A stretch of 64,000 nt of DNA from Chitinophaga cymbidii. GTDB lineage: Bacteria; Bacteroidota; Bacteroidia; Chitinophagales; Chitinophagaceae. The notes under the pieces are model-generated. The model made no database searches. It was not told where the DNA came from and was given only the letters and a program-made list of their open reading frames with translations. Positions 24,368 to 33,747 of this stretch are shown here, piece by piece; the first letter of the stretch is position 1; each line of letters starts with the position of its first letter. The position numbers and the translations under genes are program-made. Location: contig NZ_BKAU01000007.1 in NCBI RefSeq assembly GCF_007992715.1, forward strand, positions 124,001 through 188,000, in the 5' to 3' direction.

Positions 24368-25999
24368 ATGAACAAGCATAAAAAACTTCCGTTGCTGATA
24401 GCCGCCTGCCTGCTGATGACAACGGCCTGCACCGATAATTTCAAGGATATCAACACCAATCCCGCGGGCGTGAAGCCCGATGTGTTCCTGGCGGATTTCA
24501 AGGCGCTGGCGCTTCCGCTGCAGAACGCGCAACGCAGCTTCCACCATTACATCAACTGGGAATACCAGCTGCAGCGCAACCTGAACTCTGACATCTACAG
24601 CGGCTACATGATGACGCCCACACCGTTCAACGGCGGCAACAACAACAGCAACTACTTCATGATGGACGGCTGGAACGAATGGATACTGAATATTGCATAC
24701 GACGGCGTGATGCAGGGCGTGGCGGACTACGAGAAGTTCAAGCCGGAATATGAAGGCATCGACTTCAACGATACCGACGCGCTCGGGCTGGTACTGAAGG
24801 TGATGGAAATGCACAAGGTGGCAGACATCTTCGGGCCGCTGATCTACACGAAATACAGCAAGCCGAACGCCGACCTGTCCATTGATTTTGACTCGCAGCA
24901 AAACGGATTCAAAGCATTTTTTGCAGACCTGGACGTAGCGGTGGAAAAACTGAAACCCTATGTCAGCGGTACAAAAACAGTGACCAGTGCATTCAAGAAC
25001 GCAGACCTCATCTACGGCGGAGATCCCGAAAAATGGCTGAAGCTCGCCAACACGCTTCGTTTACGGCTGGCGTTGCGGATCGTTTACGCAGACGCCACGC
25101 TGGCGAAAACAGAAGGAGAGAAGGCGTTAGATCCCGCCAACGGCGGATTGCTGGAAGAGAATGCGGACAACGCCCTCGTGGATTACGGATCTGAAAGCCC
25201 CATCGTGGTGATCATTGAAGACTGGAGCGACATCCGTACGGGTGCGCCCCTGGCTTCATTGCTCCAGGGCTACGGCGACCCGCGCATCACCCGGTACATG
25301 ACCCCGGCGTCTGACGCCGCTGTGAGCGGGCAGTTCATCGGCATCCGCAACGGCGTGGCCATTGATGACAAATCACGGTACTCCGGCTATTCCAAACCCA
25401 TCGCCTCGGCCGCGTCTGCCAATTACTTCGACCGGCTGAAAGCCAAAGCCAAGGTGATGACCGCGGCGGAAGCCTGGTTCCTGAAAGCGGAAGCCGCACT
25501 GCGGAGCTGGGCCAATGCGGGAGAAGCGAAGATCAACTATGAAACGGGCGTAGAAAAGTCGTTTGAAGAATGGGGTGCAGGGCCGGCCACTGCTTATCTG
25601 CAGAACAGCACTGCCACCGCCGCGCCATATGTTGATCCCAAATCGATGGTAGCCAACGCGAACAACGTTCCCGCCGGCAACGCCAACCTCAGCACCATTA
25701 CCATTCAATGGAACCCCGCTGATACAGATGAAAGAAAGCTGGAAAGGATCATCACGCAGAAATGGATCGCGCTGTACCCGGACGGCCAGGAAGCCTGGAC
25801 GGAATTCCGGCGCACCGGCTACCCCAAGCTCTTCCCCGTGGTGGTGAACAACAGCAACGGCACGATCTCCGGTTTCATCAACCGCCTGCCCATTCCTTCC
25901 AAATTCAGGAACAGTAACCAGGGTGGATATACGAAAGCGCTCACGATGCTCGACGGCCCCGATAACGGCGGCACGAAAGTATGGTGGGATAAAAAATAA
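24368..25999 (+). CDS. SusD/RagB-family nutrient-binding outer-membrane lipoprotein (SusD-like_2 type)
   Basis: ATG 24368 (MNKHKKLPLL) is preferred over 24356 because it gives a clean lipoprotein signal with lipid-anchored Cys21 (LLMTTAC). The 543-residue protein begins with the family pattern FKDINTNPAGVKPD, and has the helical SusD repeats and a C-terminal part with EAWTEFRRTGYPKLFP. It caps the SusC barrel at the cell surface and captures the substrate. Only one SusD serves the two SusC genes here. The nature of the substrate (peptide or glycan) is not shown, since no hydrolase is in the locus. Confidence 0.94.
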   Translation: MNKHKKLPLLIAACLLMTTACTDNFKDINTNPAGVKPDVFLADFKALALPLQNAQRSFHHYINWEYQLQRNLNSDIYSGYMMTPTPFNGGNNNSNYFMMDGWNEWILNIAYDGVMQGVADYEKFKPEYEGIDFNDTDALGLVLKVMEMHKVADIFGPLIYTKYSKPNADLSIDFDSQQNGFKAFFADLDVAVEKLKPYVSGTKTVTSAFKNADLIYGGDPEKWLKLANTLRLRLALRIVYADATLAKTEGEKALDPANGGLLEENADNALVDYGSESPIVVIIEDWSDIRTGAPLASLLQGYGDPRITRYMTPASDAAVSGQFIGIRNGVAIDDKSRYSGYSKPIASAASANYFDRLKAKAKVMTAAEAWFLKAEAALRSWANAGEAKINYETGVEKSFEEWGAGPATAYLQNSTATAAPYVDPKSMVANANNVPAGNANLSTITIQWNPADTDERKLERIITQKWIALYPDGQEAWTEFRRTGYPKLFPVVVNNSNGTISGFINRLPIPSKFRNSNQGGYTKALTMLDGPDNGGTKVWWDKK

Positions 26000-26025
26000 T
26001 TTCTTTCACAAGGTCACAACAAAAG

Positions 26026-26051
26026 ATCGCCTCCGGTTCTCCGGAGGCGAT
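26026..26051. terminator. Terminator between susD and the peroxiredoxin gene
   Basis: ATCGCCTCCGG (26026-26036) and CCGGAGGCGAT (26041-26051) form a perfect 11-bp stem with a 4-base loop. It lies between convergent genes, with modest T-rich flanks on both sides. Confidence 0.75.
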
Positions 26052-26057
26052 GCTGTT

Positions 26058-26570
26058 TTACATTTTCTTCACTGCTGCGATCGCTTCTTCCACATGCTGT
26101 TCGGCCTTGGTCATCGAGTTGAACTGATGCACCACTACGCCGTTTTTATCCAGCACATAAGTTACCCTGCCGGGCATCATCATCGTTTTCGGTACGCCAA
26201 AAAGCTTGCGTACTTTATTGTCCTCATCGCTGAGCAAGGTGAACGGCAGTTTGTATTTCTCCGCAAATTTCTTGTGAGAGGCCACATCGTCAGCGCTGAT
26301 GCCTACCACCTGCACGCCTTCATCCTTGAATTGCTCGAAGGAATCGCGGAAGGAACAAGCCTCCTTGGTGCAGCCGGGCGTATCGTCTTTCGGATAGAAA
26401 TAAACAACCACAGGCCCTTTGGCCAGCGCGTCGGACAGCTTGAAATTCCGTCCGTCCTGGTCTTTCAGCTCAAAGTCCGGCACCTTGGTGCCGTTGGCGA
26501 CCTGTGACTTCGCGGAAGCCCCAAAGCCGAATATGGCTAATGTCAGCAGCATGGTTCGTATGATTTTCAT
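26058..26570 (-). CDS. Exported peroxiredoxin of the Bcp/PrxQ type
   Basis: The 170-residue protein has a signal peptide (about 1-22, ending ASAKSQ), then a thioredoxin-fold peroxidase with peroxidatic Cys67 in TPGCTKEAC and a resolving Cys72 five residues later, the CxxxxC arrangement of atypical 2-Cys Bcp enzymes. Most Bcp proteins are cytosolic; the signal peptide points to periplasmic peroxide removal here. It stands alone, convergent with the SusD gene and divergent from pyrR. Confidence 0.92.
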   Translation of the reverse strand: MKIIRTMLLTLAIFGFGASAKSQVANGTKVPDFELKDQDGRNFKLSDALAKGPVVVYFYPKDDTPGCTKEACSFRDSFEQFKDEGVQVVGISADDVASHKKFAEKYKLPFTLLSDEDNKVRKLFGVPKTMMMPGRVTYVLDKNGVVVHQFNSMTKAEQHVEEAIAAVKKM

Positions 26571-26635
26571 GATGGAAAATTTTCTTTACCAAAGCTACAA
26601 AAGGCGGCTCATACCGAAATGTTAAAACATATCCT

Positions 26636-26643
26636 TATTTTTG
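26636..26643 (+). promoter_or_regulatory. -7 promoter box for pyrR
   Basis: TATTTTTG matches TAnnTTTG and lies 20 bases before the pyrR start codon, implying a leader of only about 14 bases. Confidence 0.55.
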
Positions 26644-26663
26644 ACCTCTAAATCCCGTTTGTT

Positions 26664-27194
26664 TTGAAATCTATTTTAACGGACCGGCAACTGGCAATCA
26701 CGATCGACAGGCTCAGTCATCAGCTGATAGAAAACCATCTGAATTTTTCGGATACGGTGCTGATCGGTTTGCAGCCGCGCGGCATTTACCTGTCAGACAG
26801 GATACATCGCAATCTGCAAACCTTGCTGCCGGGCGTGCAAATTCCTTATGGCCGGCTTGACATTACGTTTTACCGTGACGATTACAAAAGCGGGAAGGGC
26901 TTGCAGGCGCCGGATGAAACGGATATTGAATTTTCGCTGGAGAATAAAAAAGTGGTGCTGATCGATGATGTGTTGTATACCGGCAGAACGATCCGCTCCG
27001 CGATGGACGCGATGCTGGACTTCGGGCGCCCCGCCGCTGTGGAGCTGCTGGTGCTGATCGACAGGCGCTTCAGCCGCGAGCTGCCCATACAGCCGGATTA
27101 TACGGGAAGGACCATCGACGCCATCATTACCGAACGGGTAAAAGTTCTCTGGAAAGAAAGGGACGGGAAAGATGAAGTTGTGTTGATAGCATAA
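26664..27194 (+). CDS. pyrR: PyrR: uracil phosphoribosyltransferase / pyr regulator
   Basis: The 176-residue phosphoribosyltransferase starts at TTG (26664), the only start codon in frame before the conserved MKSILTDRQLAITIDRL. It has the PRPP loop VVLIDDVLYTGRTIRSAMD (about residues 96-114) and PyrR-type GLQPRGIYLSDRI. PyrR enzymes convert uracil and PRPP to UMP, and in Gram-positives bind pyr mRNA to cause attenuation; whether the Bacteroidota protein regulates is not established. It precedes pyrB by 23 bases, supporting a pyrimidine role. Confidence 0.9.
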   Translation: MKSILTDRQLAITIDRLSHQLIENHLNFSDTVLIGLQPRGIYLSDRIHRNLQTLLPGVQIPYGRLDITFYRDDYKSGKGLQAPDETDIEFSLENKKVVLIDDVLYTGRTIRSAMDAMLDFGRPAAVELLVLIDRRFSRELPIQPDYTGRTIDAIITERVKVLWKERDGKDEVVLIA

Positions 27195-27200
27195 ACCTCT

Positions 27201-27208
27201 TATATTTG
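27201..27208 (+). promoter_or_regulatory. Possible internal promoter for pyrB
   Basis: TATATTTG (27201-27208) matches TAnnTTTG, with TGTTG at 27181-27185 at the -33 distance. Transcription would begin about six bases before the pyrB ATG (27218), giving an almost leaderless mRNA. Confidence 0.4.
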
Positions 27209-27217
27209 CACCTTAGA

Positions 27218-28144
27218 ATGTCACTGTCTGTTAAACATCTTCTGGGTATTCGCGATCTGACGCGTCAGGATATAGAGCTCATCTTTCAAACGGCCGATCA
27301 ATTAAAGGAAGTTTTACAACGGCCTATCAAGAAAGTTCCCACATTAAGAGATACCACCATCGTCAATGTATTTTTCGAAAACTCCACGCGCACGCGCATC
27401 TCTTTTGAGCTGGCGGAAAAGCGGCTTGGGGCGGACGTGGTGAATTTCTCGGCTTCGGGTTCTTCCGTATCCAAGGGCGAAACGCTCATCGATACGGTGA
27501 ACAACATCCTGTCCATGAAAGTGGACATGGTGGTGATGCGGCACTCCGCCAGCGGCGCGCCGCACTTCCTAGCCAAGCACATCCAGGTGCCCATCGTGAA
27601 CGCCGGCGACGGCATCAACGAACATCCCACCCAGGCGTTGCTGGACGCTTTCTCCATTCGTGAAAAGCTCGGTAGCGTGGAAGGTAAGAAAATAGCCATC
27701 TGTGGAGATATCATGCATTCCCGCGTGGCGCTCTCCAACATTTACTGCCTGAAAAAGCTCGGCGCCGAAGTAACAGTCGTAGGTCCCCCCACGCTGATCC
27801 CCAAGCACATCGGCCCCGCACTCGGCGTAAATGTAAGTTATGACATCCGCGAAACGCTCGCCTGGGCAGATGTGGCGAATGTGCTGCGCATCCAGTTGGA
27901 ACGCCAGAACATGCCGCTCTTCTCCTCCCTCCGCGAATATTCCCTTGCATACGGCGTTAACCGCAAGCTGCTGGACAGCCTTCAGAAAGACATCGTGATC
28001 ATGCATCCCGGTCCCATTAACCGCGGCGTGGAACTGAGTTCCGACGTAGCGGACTCCGGCCAGTCCATCATACTGGACCAGGTGGAGAACGGCGTGGCTA
28101 CCCGTATGGCCGTGCTGTACCTGCTGGCAAGAAAAGAAGCCTGA
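27218..28144 (+). CDS. pyrB: Aspartate carbamoyltransferase catalytic chain
   Basis: The enzyme forms N-carbamoyl-aspartate in pyrimidine synthesis. ATG 27218 (MSLSVKHLLGIRDLT) gives 308 residues, the usual length; the frame could also begin at TTG 27206. The carbamoyl-phosphate motif ENSTRTRISFELAEKRLGA and the HPTQALLDAFSI motif are intact, and MHPGPINRGVE lies near the end. No pyrI regulatory chain follows; the next gene is convergent with a four-base gap, so the catalytic trimer probably acts alone. Confidence 0.96.
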   Translation: MSLSVKHLLGIRDLTRQDIELIFQTADQLKEVLQRPIKKVPTLRDTTIVNVFFENSTRTRISFELAEKRLGADVVNFSASGSSVSKGETLIDTVNNILSMKVDMVVMRHSASGAPHFLAKHIQVPIVNAGDGINEHPTQALLDAFSIREKLGSVEGKKIAICGDIMHSRVALSNIYCLKKLGAEVTVVGPPTLIPKHIGPALGVNVSYDIRETLAWADVANVLRIQLERQNMPLFSSLREYSLAYGVNRKLLDSLQKDIVIMHPGPINRGVELSSDVADSGQSIILDQVENGVATRMAVLYLLARKEA

Positions 28145-28148
28145 TCAC

Positions 28149-30509
28149 TCACTCGCTCCGGAGATTATCCGCCGGGTTCACCAATGCCGCCTTCCATGTC
28201 TGCGATACAATCGTCAGCAAGGTGATCAGCACCAGCGCCAGGAAGCAAAGCAGTACGCTGCCCACGCCGAACGGCGTACGCAGGGCAAAATTCCGCAGGA
28301 ACAGATCGCTGGCCAGGTACCCCAGCGGCAGGGCGATGCAGCCCGCTATCAATACCAGCTTCATAAAGCCGCGCGACAGCAGGAGAACAAGCCCCGGCAC
28401 ACCGGCCCCCATCACCTTCCGCACACTAATCTCCCTGCGCCGCAGCGCCGTAGTATAGATCACCATCGCCAGCAATCCGAGCATAGCGATCACGACCGTC
28501 ATCATCGCCAGGAAACCCAGGGAAGTAATGCTGGATACCTGCGCGTTATCTTCATGCACCTTTTCACCCAGCCAATACGTTTGCACGGGCTGGTCCGGGT
28601 AAAGCCGGTTCCAGATGGCGGCTACCTGCTGCTGCGCCTGTGCTTTGGCGCCCGCTTTCACCCTGATGTTCAGCAGCTGGAAATTGGCCGTGTCCGCCCG
28701 GAAGACCACCGGCGCTATGGCCGCTCCCATATTTTCAAAATGAAAATCCTTCAGTACGCCGGTGATCTGCGCCTGTGAGGAATCGTTTATCCATACCCGT
28801 TGTCCCACCGCATCAAAAGGCGTGGCAAAACCCAGCGAGGCCGCCGCTTTTTCGTTGACGATCAGCTGGGCGCTGCTGCTGCGGGGGAGAAAATTGTTGC
28901 CCGCCAGCATCTTCAGTCCCATTAGCGGAATGTAGCGCGCATCCACATGGAAATAGCCCAGCTCCACGGGCTCATTATCCTTGCTGACCCTCAGCGGCAT
29001 GCGGTCGCCATTGAAACGCCCCGGATTGCGGGAGGTAGCGGCCACCGATTCCACGCTGCTCAGCGCGGAAACCTCCTGCGCAAGCAGCTGTTCCCGGTTG
29101 CCCTGCAATTGCACGCTCAACACCAACTGCGCGTCGTAGCCCGGATCAGCATCCGCCATGTACGTGAACTGCCGGTAAAAAGCAAAGAGGAACACCGTGA
29201 TCACCAGCGAAAGGGACAGCTGGAAGACCAGCAGGCCCCTTCTCAAACTCATGCGGCCGAACAGCCGGAAGGAAGGGATGTTCTTCAATACCTGCACCGG
29301 GTTGAAAGACGACAGTATCCACGCCGGCAACGACCCTGCCAGCAGCCCGGTGAACAGGCTGAAAGCCAGGAAGGCCGCGTAGATGCGCCAGTCCAGCACT
29401 ACTTCCGGCATAATATCCAGTACATGAAAGCGCTTGTTCAGCTCCACCAGCAGCAGGGCCATCAGCAGGGAAAGCAGCGACACCAGCACGGCTTCCATGA
29501 TGTATTGCGCAAATACCTGCAGGCGCGTGGCGCCGGACACCTTGCGGATGCCCACTTCCTTCGCGCGGGTCAGCGAACGCGCGATGGAAAGGTTCGTATA
29601 GTTGAAGCAGGCGGATAATAAAATGATGAATGCGATGCCCACCGCGGCCATCATCTTTCCCCAGGTAGTGCTGCGGTGGAAATTGTTATAAACATCGTCC
29701 CAGCTGGGCGTGATGCGGTTGAGGGGTTGCAGCAGGAAGTGGATGCTGCCCTGCGAGGGATCTTCCACCAGCGAGGCCGCCAGCCGTTCCAGGCTGGCCG
29801 TCACCGCCGCTTCGGAGCGGTTTTCCGGCAACAGGATATACGTATAGGCGTCCCGGTAAGAATTCCAGCTGTCGGACCGCCGGGGCAGGCGGCCTTCCTT
29901 TTCCAGCCGCGGCACGGTGCTGGCGGACGCATAGGCGTCAAATTCGATGTGGGTGCTGGCCGTCTGCGGTTGCAGCACGCCGGTGACCTGGTAGCTGCCG
30001 AGCGCTTCCATGGTAATGATCTTCCCGATGGGGTCCGCCTTGCCGAAGAACCGCTGCGCCGTTTCATGGCTCAGCACCATGCTGTTGGGCGATTGCAATG
30101 CGGTAGCCATATTGCCCTTCGCCAGCGTGAAACCGAAGACAGTAAAGAACGAAGGGTCTGTAAAGCAACCGTTGAGCGGCAACGTTTTGTTCCCGCCGCC
30201 CGCTTTGCCGTTCAGCGCGGGATACAGCTGCACCGTAGCCTCAGCCTCCCCGGCAACGCTGTTGCGCAGCGGGAGGGGAGAGCTGGCGAACTTCCACTCG
30301 CTGCCCTGCGGGTTGCGCAGCTTGGTGAGAATGCGGTAAGTGCGCTCCGGATGCGGGTGGAAATGATCGTAGCCGAGATCATGGCTGACCTGCATAATAA
30401 CGATCAGGCACAGCGCCATGCTGAGCGACAGCCCGAAAACATTGATGAAGGAAAACAGCTTGTGCCGGACAATATTGCGGTAAGCGATCAGGAAATAGTT
30501 GCGGAGCAT
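28149..30509 (-). CDS. FtsX/MacB-type ABC transporter permease
   Basis: The 786-residue protein has one N-terminal membrane segment (about 20-40), a periplasmic MacB-like domain (45-275), three membrane segments forming an FtsX unit (about 285-400), then a second segment, periplasmic domain and FtsX unit (to 786). The conserved ARSLTRAKEVGIRKVSGA and RRREISVRKVMGAG segments precede the two cores. This double MacB form is typical of Bacteroidota. No ATPase or membrane-fusion gene is adjacent, so its ATPase must be encoded elsewhere. Likely roles are mechanotransmission-type efflux or lipoprotein handling; substrate unknown. Confidence 0.9.
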   Translation of the reverse strand: MLRNYFLIAYRNIVRHKLFSFINVFGLSLSMALCLIVIMQVSHDLGYDHFHPHPERTYRILTKLRNPQGSEWKFASSPLPLRNSVAGEAEATVQLYPALNGKAGGGNKTLPLNGCFTDPSFFTVFGFTLAKGNMATALQSPNSMVLSHETAQRFFGKADPIGKIITMEALGSYQVTGVLQPQTASTHIEFDAYASASTVPRLEKEGRLPRRSDSWNSYRDAYTYILLPENRSEAAVTASLERLAASLVEDPSQGSIHFLLQPLNRITPSWDDVYNNFHRSTTWGKMMAAVGIAFIILLSACFNYTNLSIARSLTRAKEVGIRKVSGATRLQVFAQYIMEAVLVSLLSLLMALLLVELNKRFHVLDIMPEVVLDWRIYAAFLAFSLFTGLLAGSLPAWILSSFNPVQVLKNIPSFRLFGRMSLRRGLLVFQLSLSLVITVFLFAFYRQFTYMADADPGYDAQLVLSVQLQGNREQLLAQEVSALSSVESVAATSRNPGRFNGDRMPLRVSKDNEPVELGYFHVDARYIPLMGLKMLAGNNFLPRSSSAQLIVNEKAAASLGFATPFDAVGQRVWINDSSQAQITGVLKDFHFENMGAAIAPVVFRADTANFQLLNIRVKAGAKAQAQQQVAAIWNRLYPDQPVQTYWLGEKVHEDNAQVSSITSLGFLAMMTVVIAMLGLLAMVIYTTALRRREISVRKVMGAGVPGLVLLLSRGFMKLVLIAGCIALPLGYLASDLFLRNFALRTPFGVGSVLLCFLALVLITLLTIVSQTWKAALVNPADNLRSE

Positions 30510-30582
30510 ACGGGAAATTTAGACATTCCGGTTTTCAAAGGCAATGCCACATCCAAAAGTTACTGATAACAAGTTAAATATA

Positions 30583-30590
30583 TACATTTG
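30583..30590 (+). promoter_or_regulatory. -7 promoter box for the DUF486 gene
   Basis: TACATTTG matches TAnnTTTG and lies 75 bases upstream of the DUF486 ATG. Confidence 0.45.
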
Positions 30591-30665
30591 TATTATACCA
30601 TCTGTCCGCAAACGGTCATCCGCCGTTCATTCCGGAACAGACCATAAAAATCACTCATTGCGTTT

Positions 30666-30995
30666 ATGCGTACAATTTTCCTGTTACTGGTCTCCAATGT
30701 TTTCATGACGTTCGCGTGGTACGGGCATCTGCGGCACACGAATGTGCCGTTGTGGAAGGTGGTGCTTATCAGTTGGGGCATTGCCTTTTTTGAGTACTGC
30801 TTCATGGTGCCCGCTAACCGTTACGGCTATACGGACGGATTCAACGGCTTTCAGCTGAAGATGGTCCAGGAGGTGGTGACCCTCACGGTGTTCTGCGTGT
30901 TTGCGGTGCTGTACCTGAAGGAGCCCCTGCGCTGGAATTACCTCGTTTCTTTCGGGCTGCTGCTCGGGGCGGTGTATTTCATGTTCAGAAAATAG
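30666..30995 (+). CDS. DUF486-family small membrane protein
   Basis: The 109-residue protein has four membrane segments and family features LLLVSNVFMTFAWYGHL near the start and WGIAFFEYCFMVPANR in the middle, ending with LGAVYFMFRK. DUF486 proteins resemble half-size DMT/SMR transporters and probably work as dimers, but no substrate is known. It is transcribed alone from its own promoter. Confidence 0.88.
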   Translation: MRTIFLLLVSNVFMTFAWYGHLRHTNVPLWKVVLISWGIAFFEYCFMVPANRYGYTDGFNGFQLKMVQEVVTLTVFCVFAVLYLKEPLRWNYLVSFGLLLGAVYFMFRK

Positions 30996-31058
30996 CGGCG
31001 CGCCATTATATTCCTGTTACAAATCCACCAGCGGTAACCTGATCCGCTGATTAATTCC

Positions 31059-31066
31059 TATTTTTG
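31059..31066 (+). promoter_or_regulatory. -7 promoter box for the PIG-L/SSS operon
   Basis: TATTTTTG matches TAnnTTTG, 29 bases before the first codon of the PIG-L gene. Confidence 0.55.
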
Positions 31067-31094
31067 ACAACTTGACTAAACTGGTAACTATTTC

Positions 31095-33569
31095 ATGTTA
31101 AAATACCGCATCCTATGCTGGCTGACGGCTGCCGTGCTGTACAGCATCCCCGGCCTGCGGGCGCAGACCGCCCCGCCCCTGAATGCCGCCGAGATCCGGC
31201 TGCAGCTGAAAAAGCTCAATACGCTGGGAAGCGTGCTGTACATGGCGGCGCACCCTGACGATGAAAATACCCGCCTGCTGGGCTTCCTGGCGCAGGAAAG
31301 CCTGTACCGCACCGGCTATCTTTCCCTTACACGCGGCGATGGCGGCCAGAACCTCATCGGCAATGAACAGGCCGAGCTATTGGGACTGATCCGCACACAG
31401 GAGCTGCTGGCCGCGCGCCGCATTGATGGCGCCGAGCAATTCTTCACCCGCGCAAATGATTTCGGCTTTTCCAAGAACCCGGAAGAGACCTTTTCCATCT
31501 GGGACCGCAAAAAAGTACTGGGCGACGCCGTATGGGTGATCCGCCAGTTCCGGCCCGATGTGATCATCTGCCGCTTTCCGGCGGACAGCCGCGCGGGGCA
31601 CGGGCATCATACCGCCTCCGCCATGCTCGCCGCCGAAGCATTCATTGCGGCGGCCGATCCGAAACAGTTTCCCGAGCAGCTGGACAAAGTGAAGCCCTGG
31701 CAGGCCAAACGCCTGCTGTGGAACACGTTCAACTTCGGCGGTAACAATACCACCTCGGAAGACCAGTTCAAGCTGGACGTAGGCGCTTACAACGCGCTGC
31801 TCGGCAAAGGCTTCGGCGAGATCGCCGCGGAAAGCCGCTCGCAGCATAAAAGTCAGGGATTCGGCGTAGCCGCGTCCCGCGGCACTTCCATAGAATATTT
31901 CTCCACCATCAAGGGAGAAGCGCCCAGACAAAGCCTGCTGGACGGCGTGAACACCACCTGGCAGCGCGTGGACGGCGGAAACGGGATCGGTGACCTGATT
32001 CAGGCCGCGCTGAATGATTACAATGCGGAAGACCCTTCCGCCAGCGTGCCCGCATTGATCGCGATCCGTAAAAAGATCAGCGCCCTGCCGGACGGCTACT
32101 GGAAAACGAAAAAGCTGCAGGAGGCGGACAGGCTGATACTCGCCTGCGCCGGCATCTGGATGGAAGCCTTCACCACACAGGGCGAGATCGTGCCGGGAGA
32201 ACCCATCAACACCAACCTTCAGCTCATCAACCGCAGCAAAATCCCTGTAACCCTGCAAAAGATCAGCATCAACGGAAAAGAAACTGCGGAAAACCGGCAG
32301 CTGGATTTCAACAAATTTGAATCCATCCCAACAACCGTACAGGTACCGGCCGCCACCGCCATTTCCCAGCCCTACTGGCTGCAGGAGCCGCATCCCATCG
32401 GCACCTACATCATCAACGACCCGCAGCTGACAGGTCATCCTGAAAATATTCCCGCGCTGGCCGCCACCTTCCACCTGAAAATAGCAGACCAGGTGATCAG
32501 CGTCACCAGGCCGTTCACGTACAAATTCACCGACCCCGTAAAGGGAGAAGTATACCGCTCCCTCGTGATAGCGCCTCCTGTGGTCACTTCGCTGGACAAC
32601 CAGGTGTTCATCTACACAAAAGCCGAACCGCAGGACGTGCCGGTAAAGATCCGCGCCATGAAGAACAATGTCAGCGGCGCCGTAAGCCTCCGGCTGCCGG
32701 CGGGTTTCCGGGCGGATAAGGCTTCCATTCCCTACACGCTGAACAGCAAGGGAGATGAAACAGAAGTACTGTTCCATGTTTCGCCCGTAAAGATCAACGG
32801 GCAGAACATCGTAGATACGATGACGGTAGTGGCGGACGCTAACGGCAAGCAATACACGAACAGCATGATTACCATCCAGTATGACCATATTCCGTCCATC
32901 ACCCTCTTTCCGCCCGCCAGCGCGAGGCTGGTGACCGTTAATCTGCGGCACAACGGCCAGCGCATCGGCTACATCTCCGGCGCGGGCGATAAAGTAGCGG
33001 AATCGCTGCGGCAAGTAGGATATATCGTCACCTTGCTGGGAGAGAAGGAGATCATGAGCGGCGACCTTTCGCAATACGATGCGATCATCACCGGCGTGCG
33101 CGCCTACAACACGCAACCGCGCCTCCGCTACTGGCAGCCGCGCCTGCTGGAATATGTAAAGAACGGCGGCACGCTGCTCATACAATACAACACCAGCGGC
33201 GGCCTCGTCACCAACCAGATGGGACCATTCCCGTTCAGCCTTTCCCGTGACCGCGTGACGAATGAACTGGCGCCGGTGAAGTTCCTGCTGCCCAAAGATT
33301 CACTGTTCCATTATCCGAACAGCATCACGCAAAAGGATTTTGAAGGATGGGTGCAGGAACGCGGGCTGTACTTCCCGTCGCAGACGGACAAGGCATATGA
33401 CAAGCCATTTGAAATGAACGATCCCGGCGAGCGCGCCCTGAACGGTTCCACCATCATCGCGCATTACGGCAAGGGAAAATATATCTACACCGGGCTTGCT
33501 TTCTTCCGCCAGCTACCCGCCGGCGTTCCGGGAGCATACCGGCTGTTCGTGAACATGATATCGAAATAA
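31095..33569 (+). CDS. Secreted PIG-L family deacetylase with C-terminal amidotransferase-like domain
   Basis: The 824-residue protein has a signal peptide (1-23). The PIG-L zinc site has AHPDDEN (52-58) and a second cluster HGHH (169-172). PIG-L enzymes remove acetyl groups from N-acetylglucosamine-type substrates. A central beta-rich region (about 360-610) leads into a domain (about 625-824; YDAIITGVRAYN, GGTLLIQYN, GKGKYIYTGLAFF) resembling a glutamine-amidotransferase/ThuA fold. Two tiny membrane proteins and an SSS symporter follow with short or overlapping junctions, so the operon may deacetylate a substrate outside the cytosol and import the product. The substrate is unknown. Confidence 0.88.
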   Translation: MLKYRILCWLTAAVLYSIPGLRAQTAPPLNAAEIRLQLKKLNTLGSVLYMAAHPDDENTRLLGFLAQESLYRTGYLSLTRGDGGQNLIGNEQAELLGLIRTQELLAARRIDGAEQFFTRANDFGFSKNPEETFSIWDRKKVLGDAVWVIRQFRPDVIICRFPADSRAGHGHHTASAMLAAEAFIAAADPKQFPEQLDKVKPWQAKRLLWNTFNFGGNNTTSEDQFKLDVGAYNALLGKGFGEIAAESRSQHKSQGFGVAASRGTSIEYFSTIKGEAPRQSLLDGVNTTWQRVDGGNGIGDLIQAALNDYNAEDPSASVPALIAIRKKISALPDGYWKTKKLQEADRLILACAGIWMEAFTTQGEIVPGEPINTNLQLINRSKIPVTLQKISINGKETAENRQLDFNKFESIPTTVQVPAATAISQPYWLQEPHPIGTYIINDPQLTGHPENIPALAATFHLKIADQVISVTRPFTYKFTDPVKGEVYRSLVIAPPVVTSLDNQVFIYTKAEPQDVPVKIRAMKNNVSGAVSLRLPAGFRADKASIPYTLNSKGDETEVLFHVSPVKINGQNIVDTMTVVADANGKQYTNSMITIQYDHIPSITLFPPASARLVTVNLRHNGQRIGYISGAGDKVAESLRQVGYIVTLLGEKEIMSGDLSQYDAIITGVRAYNTQPRLRYWQPRLLEYVKNGGTLLIQYNTSGGLVTNQMGPFPFSLSRDRVTNELAPVKFLLPKDSLFHYPNSITQKDFEGWVQERGLYFPSQTDKAYDKPFEMNDPGERALNGSTIIAHYGKGKYIYTGLAFFRQLPAGVPGAYRLFVNMISK

Positions 33570-33570
33570 G

Positions 33571-33732
33571 ATGAGCAAAAGACCAAACAATAGCCGCCCG
33601 CGGATATCCGCCGGCCTTTGCATAGGGCTGGGGCTGCTGATCGGTTTCCTGATCAAGCGGGTGCACATTGGGTTGCTGATAGGGCTGGCGCTTGGCCTGC
33701 TGAGCGGCGCCCTGCTGTCCAGAAGGAACTGA
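33571..33732 (+). CDS. 53-residue basic membrane protein
   Basis: An open frame ATG 33571 to TGA 33730-33732 begins one base after the PIG-L gene. The protein has a basic N-terminus (MSKRPNNSRPRIS) and a glycine/leucine-rich hydrophobic stretch that could form two short membrane segments (about residues 14-28 and 33-48), ending in SRRN. The position between co-oriented genes and the clean membrane pattern support a real gene. I do not recognise the family. Confidence 0.6.
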   Translation: MSKRPNNSRPRISAGLCIGLGLLIGFLIKRVHIGLLIGLALGLLSGALLSRRN

Positions 33733-33747
33733 TTAAAAAATACGCCG

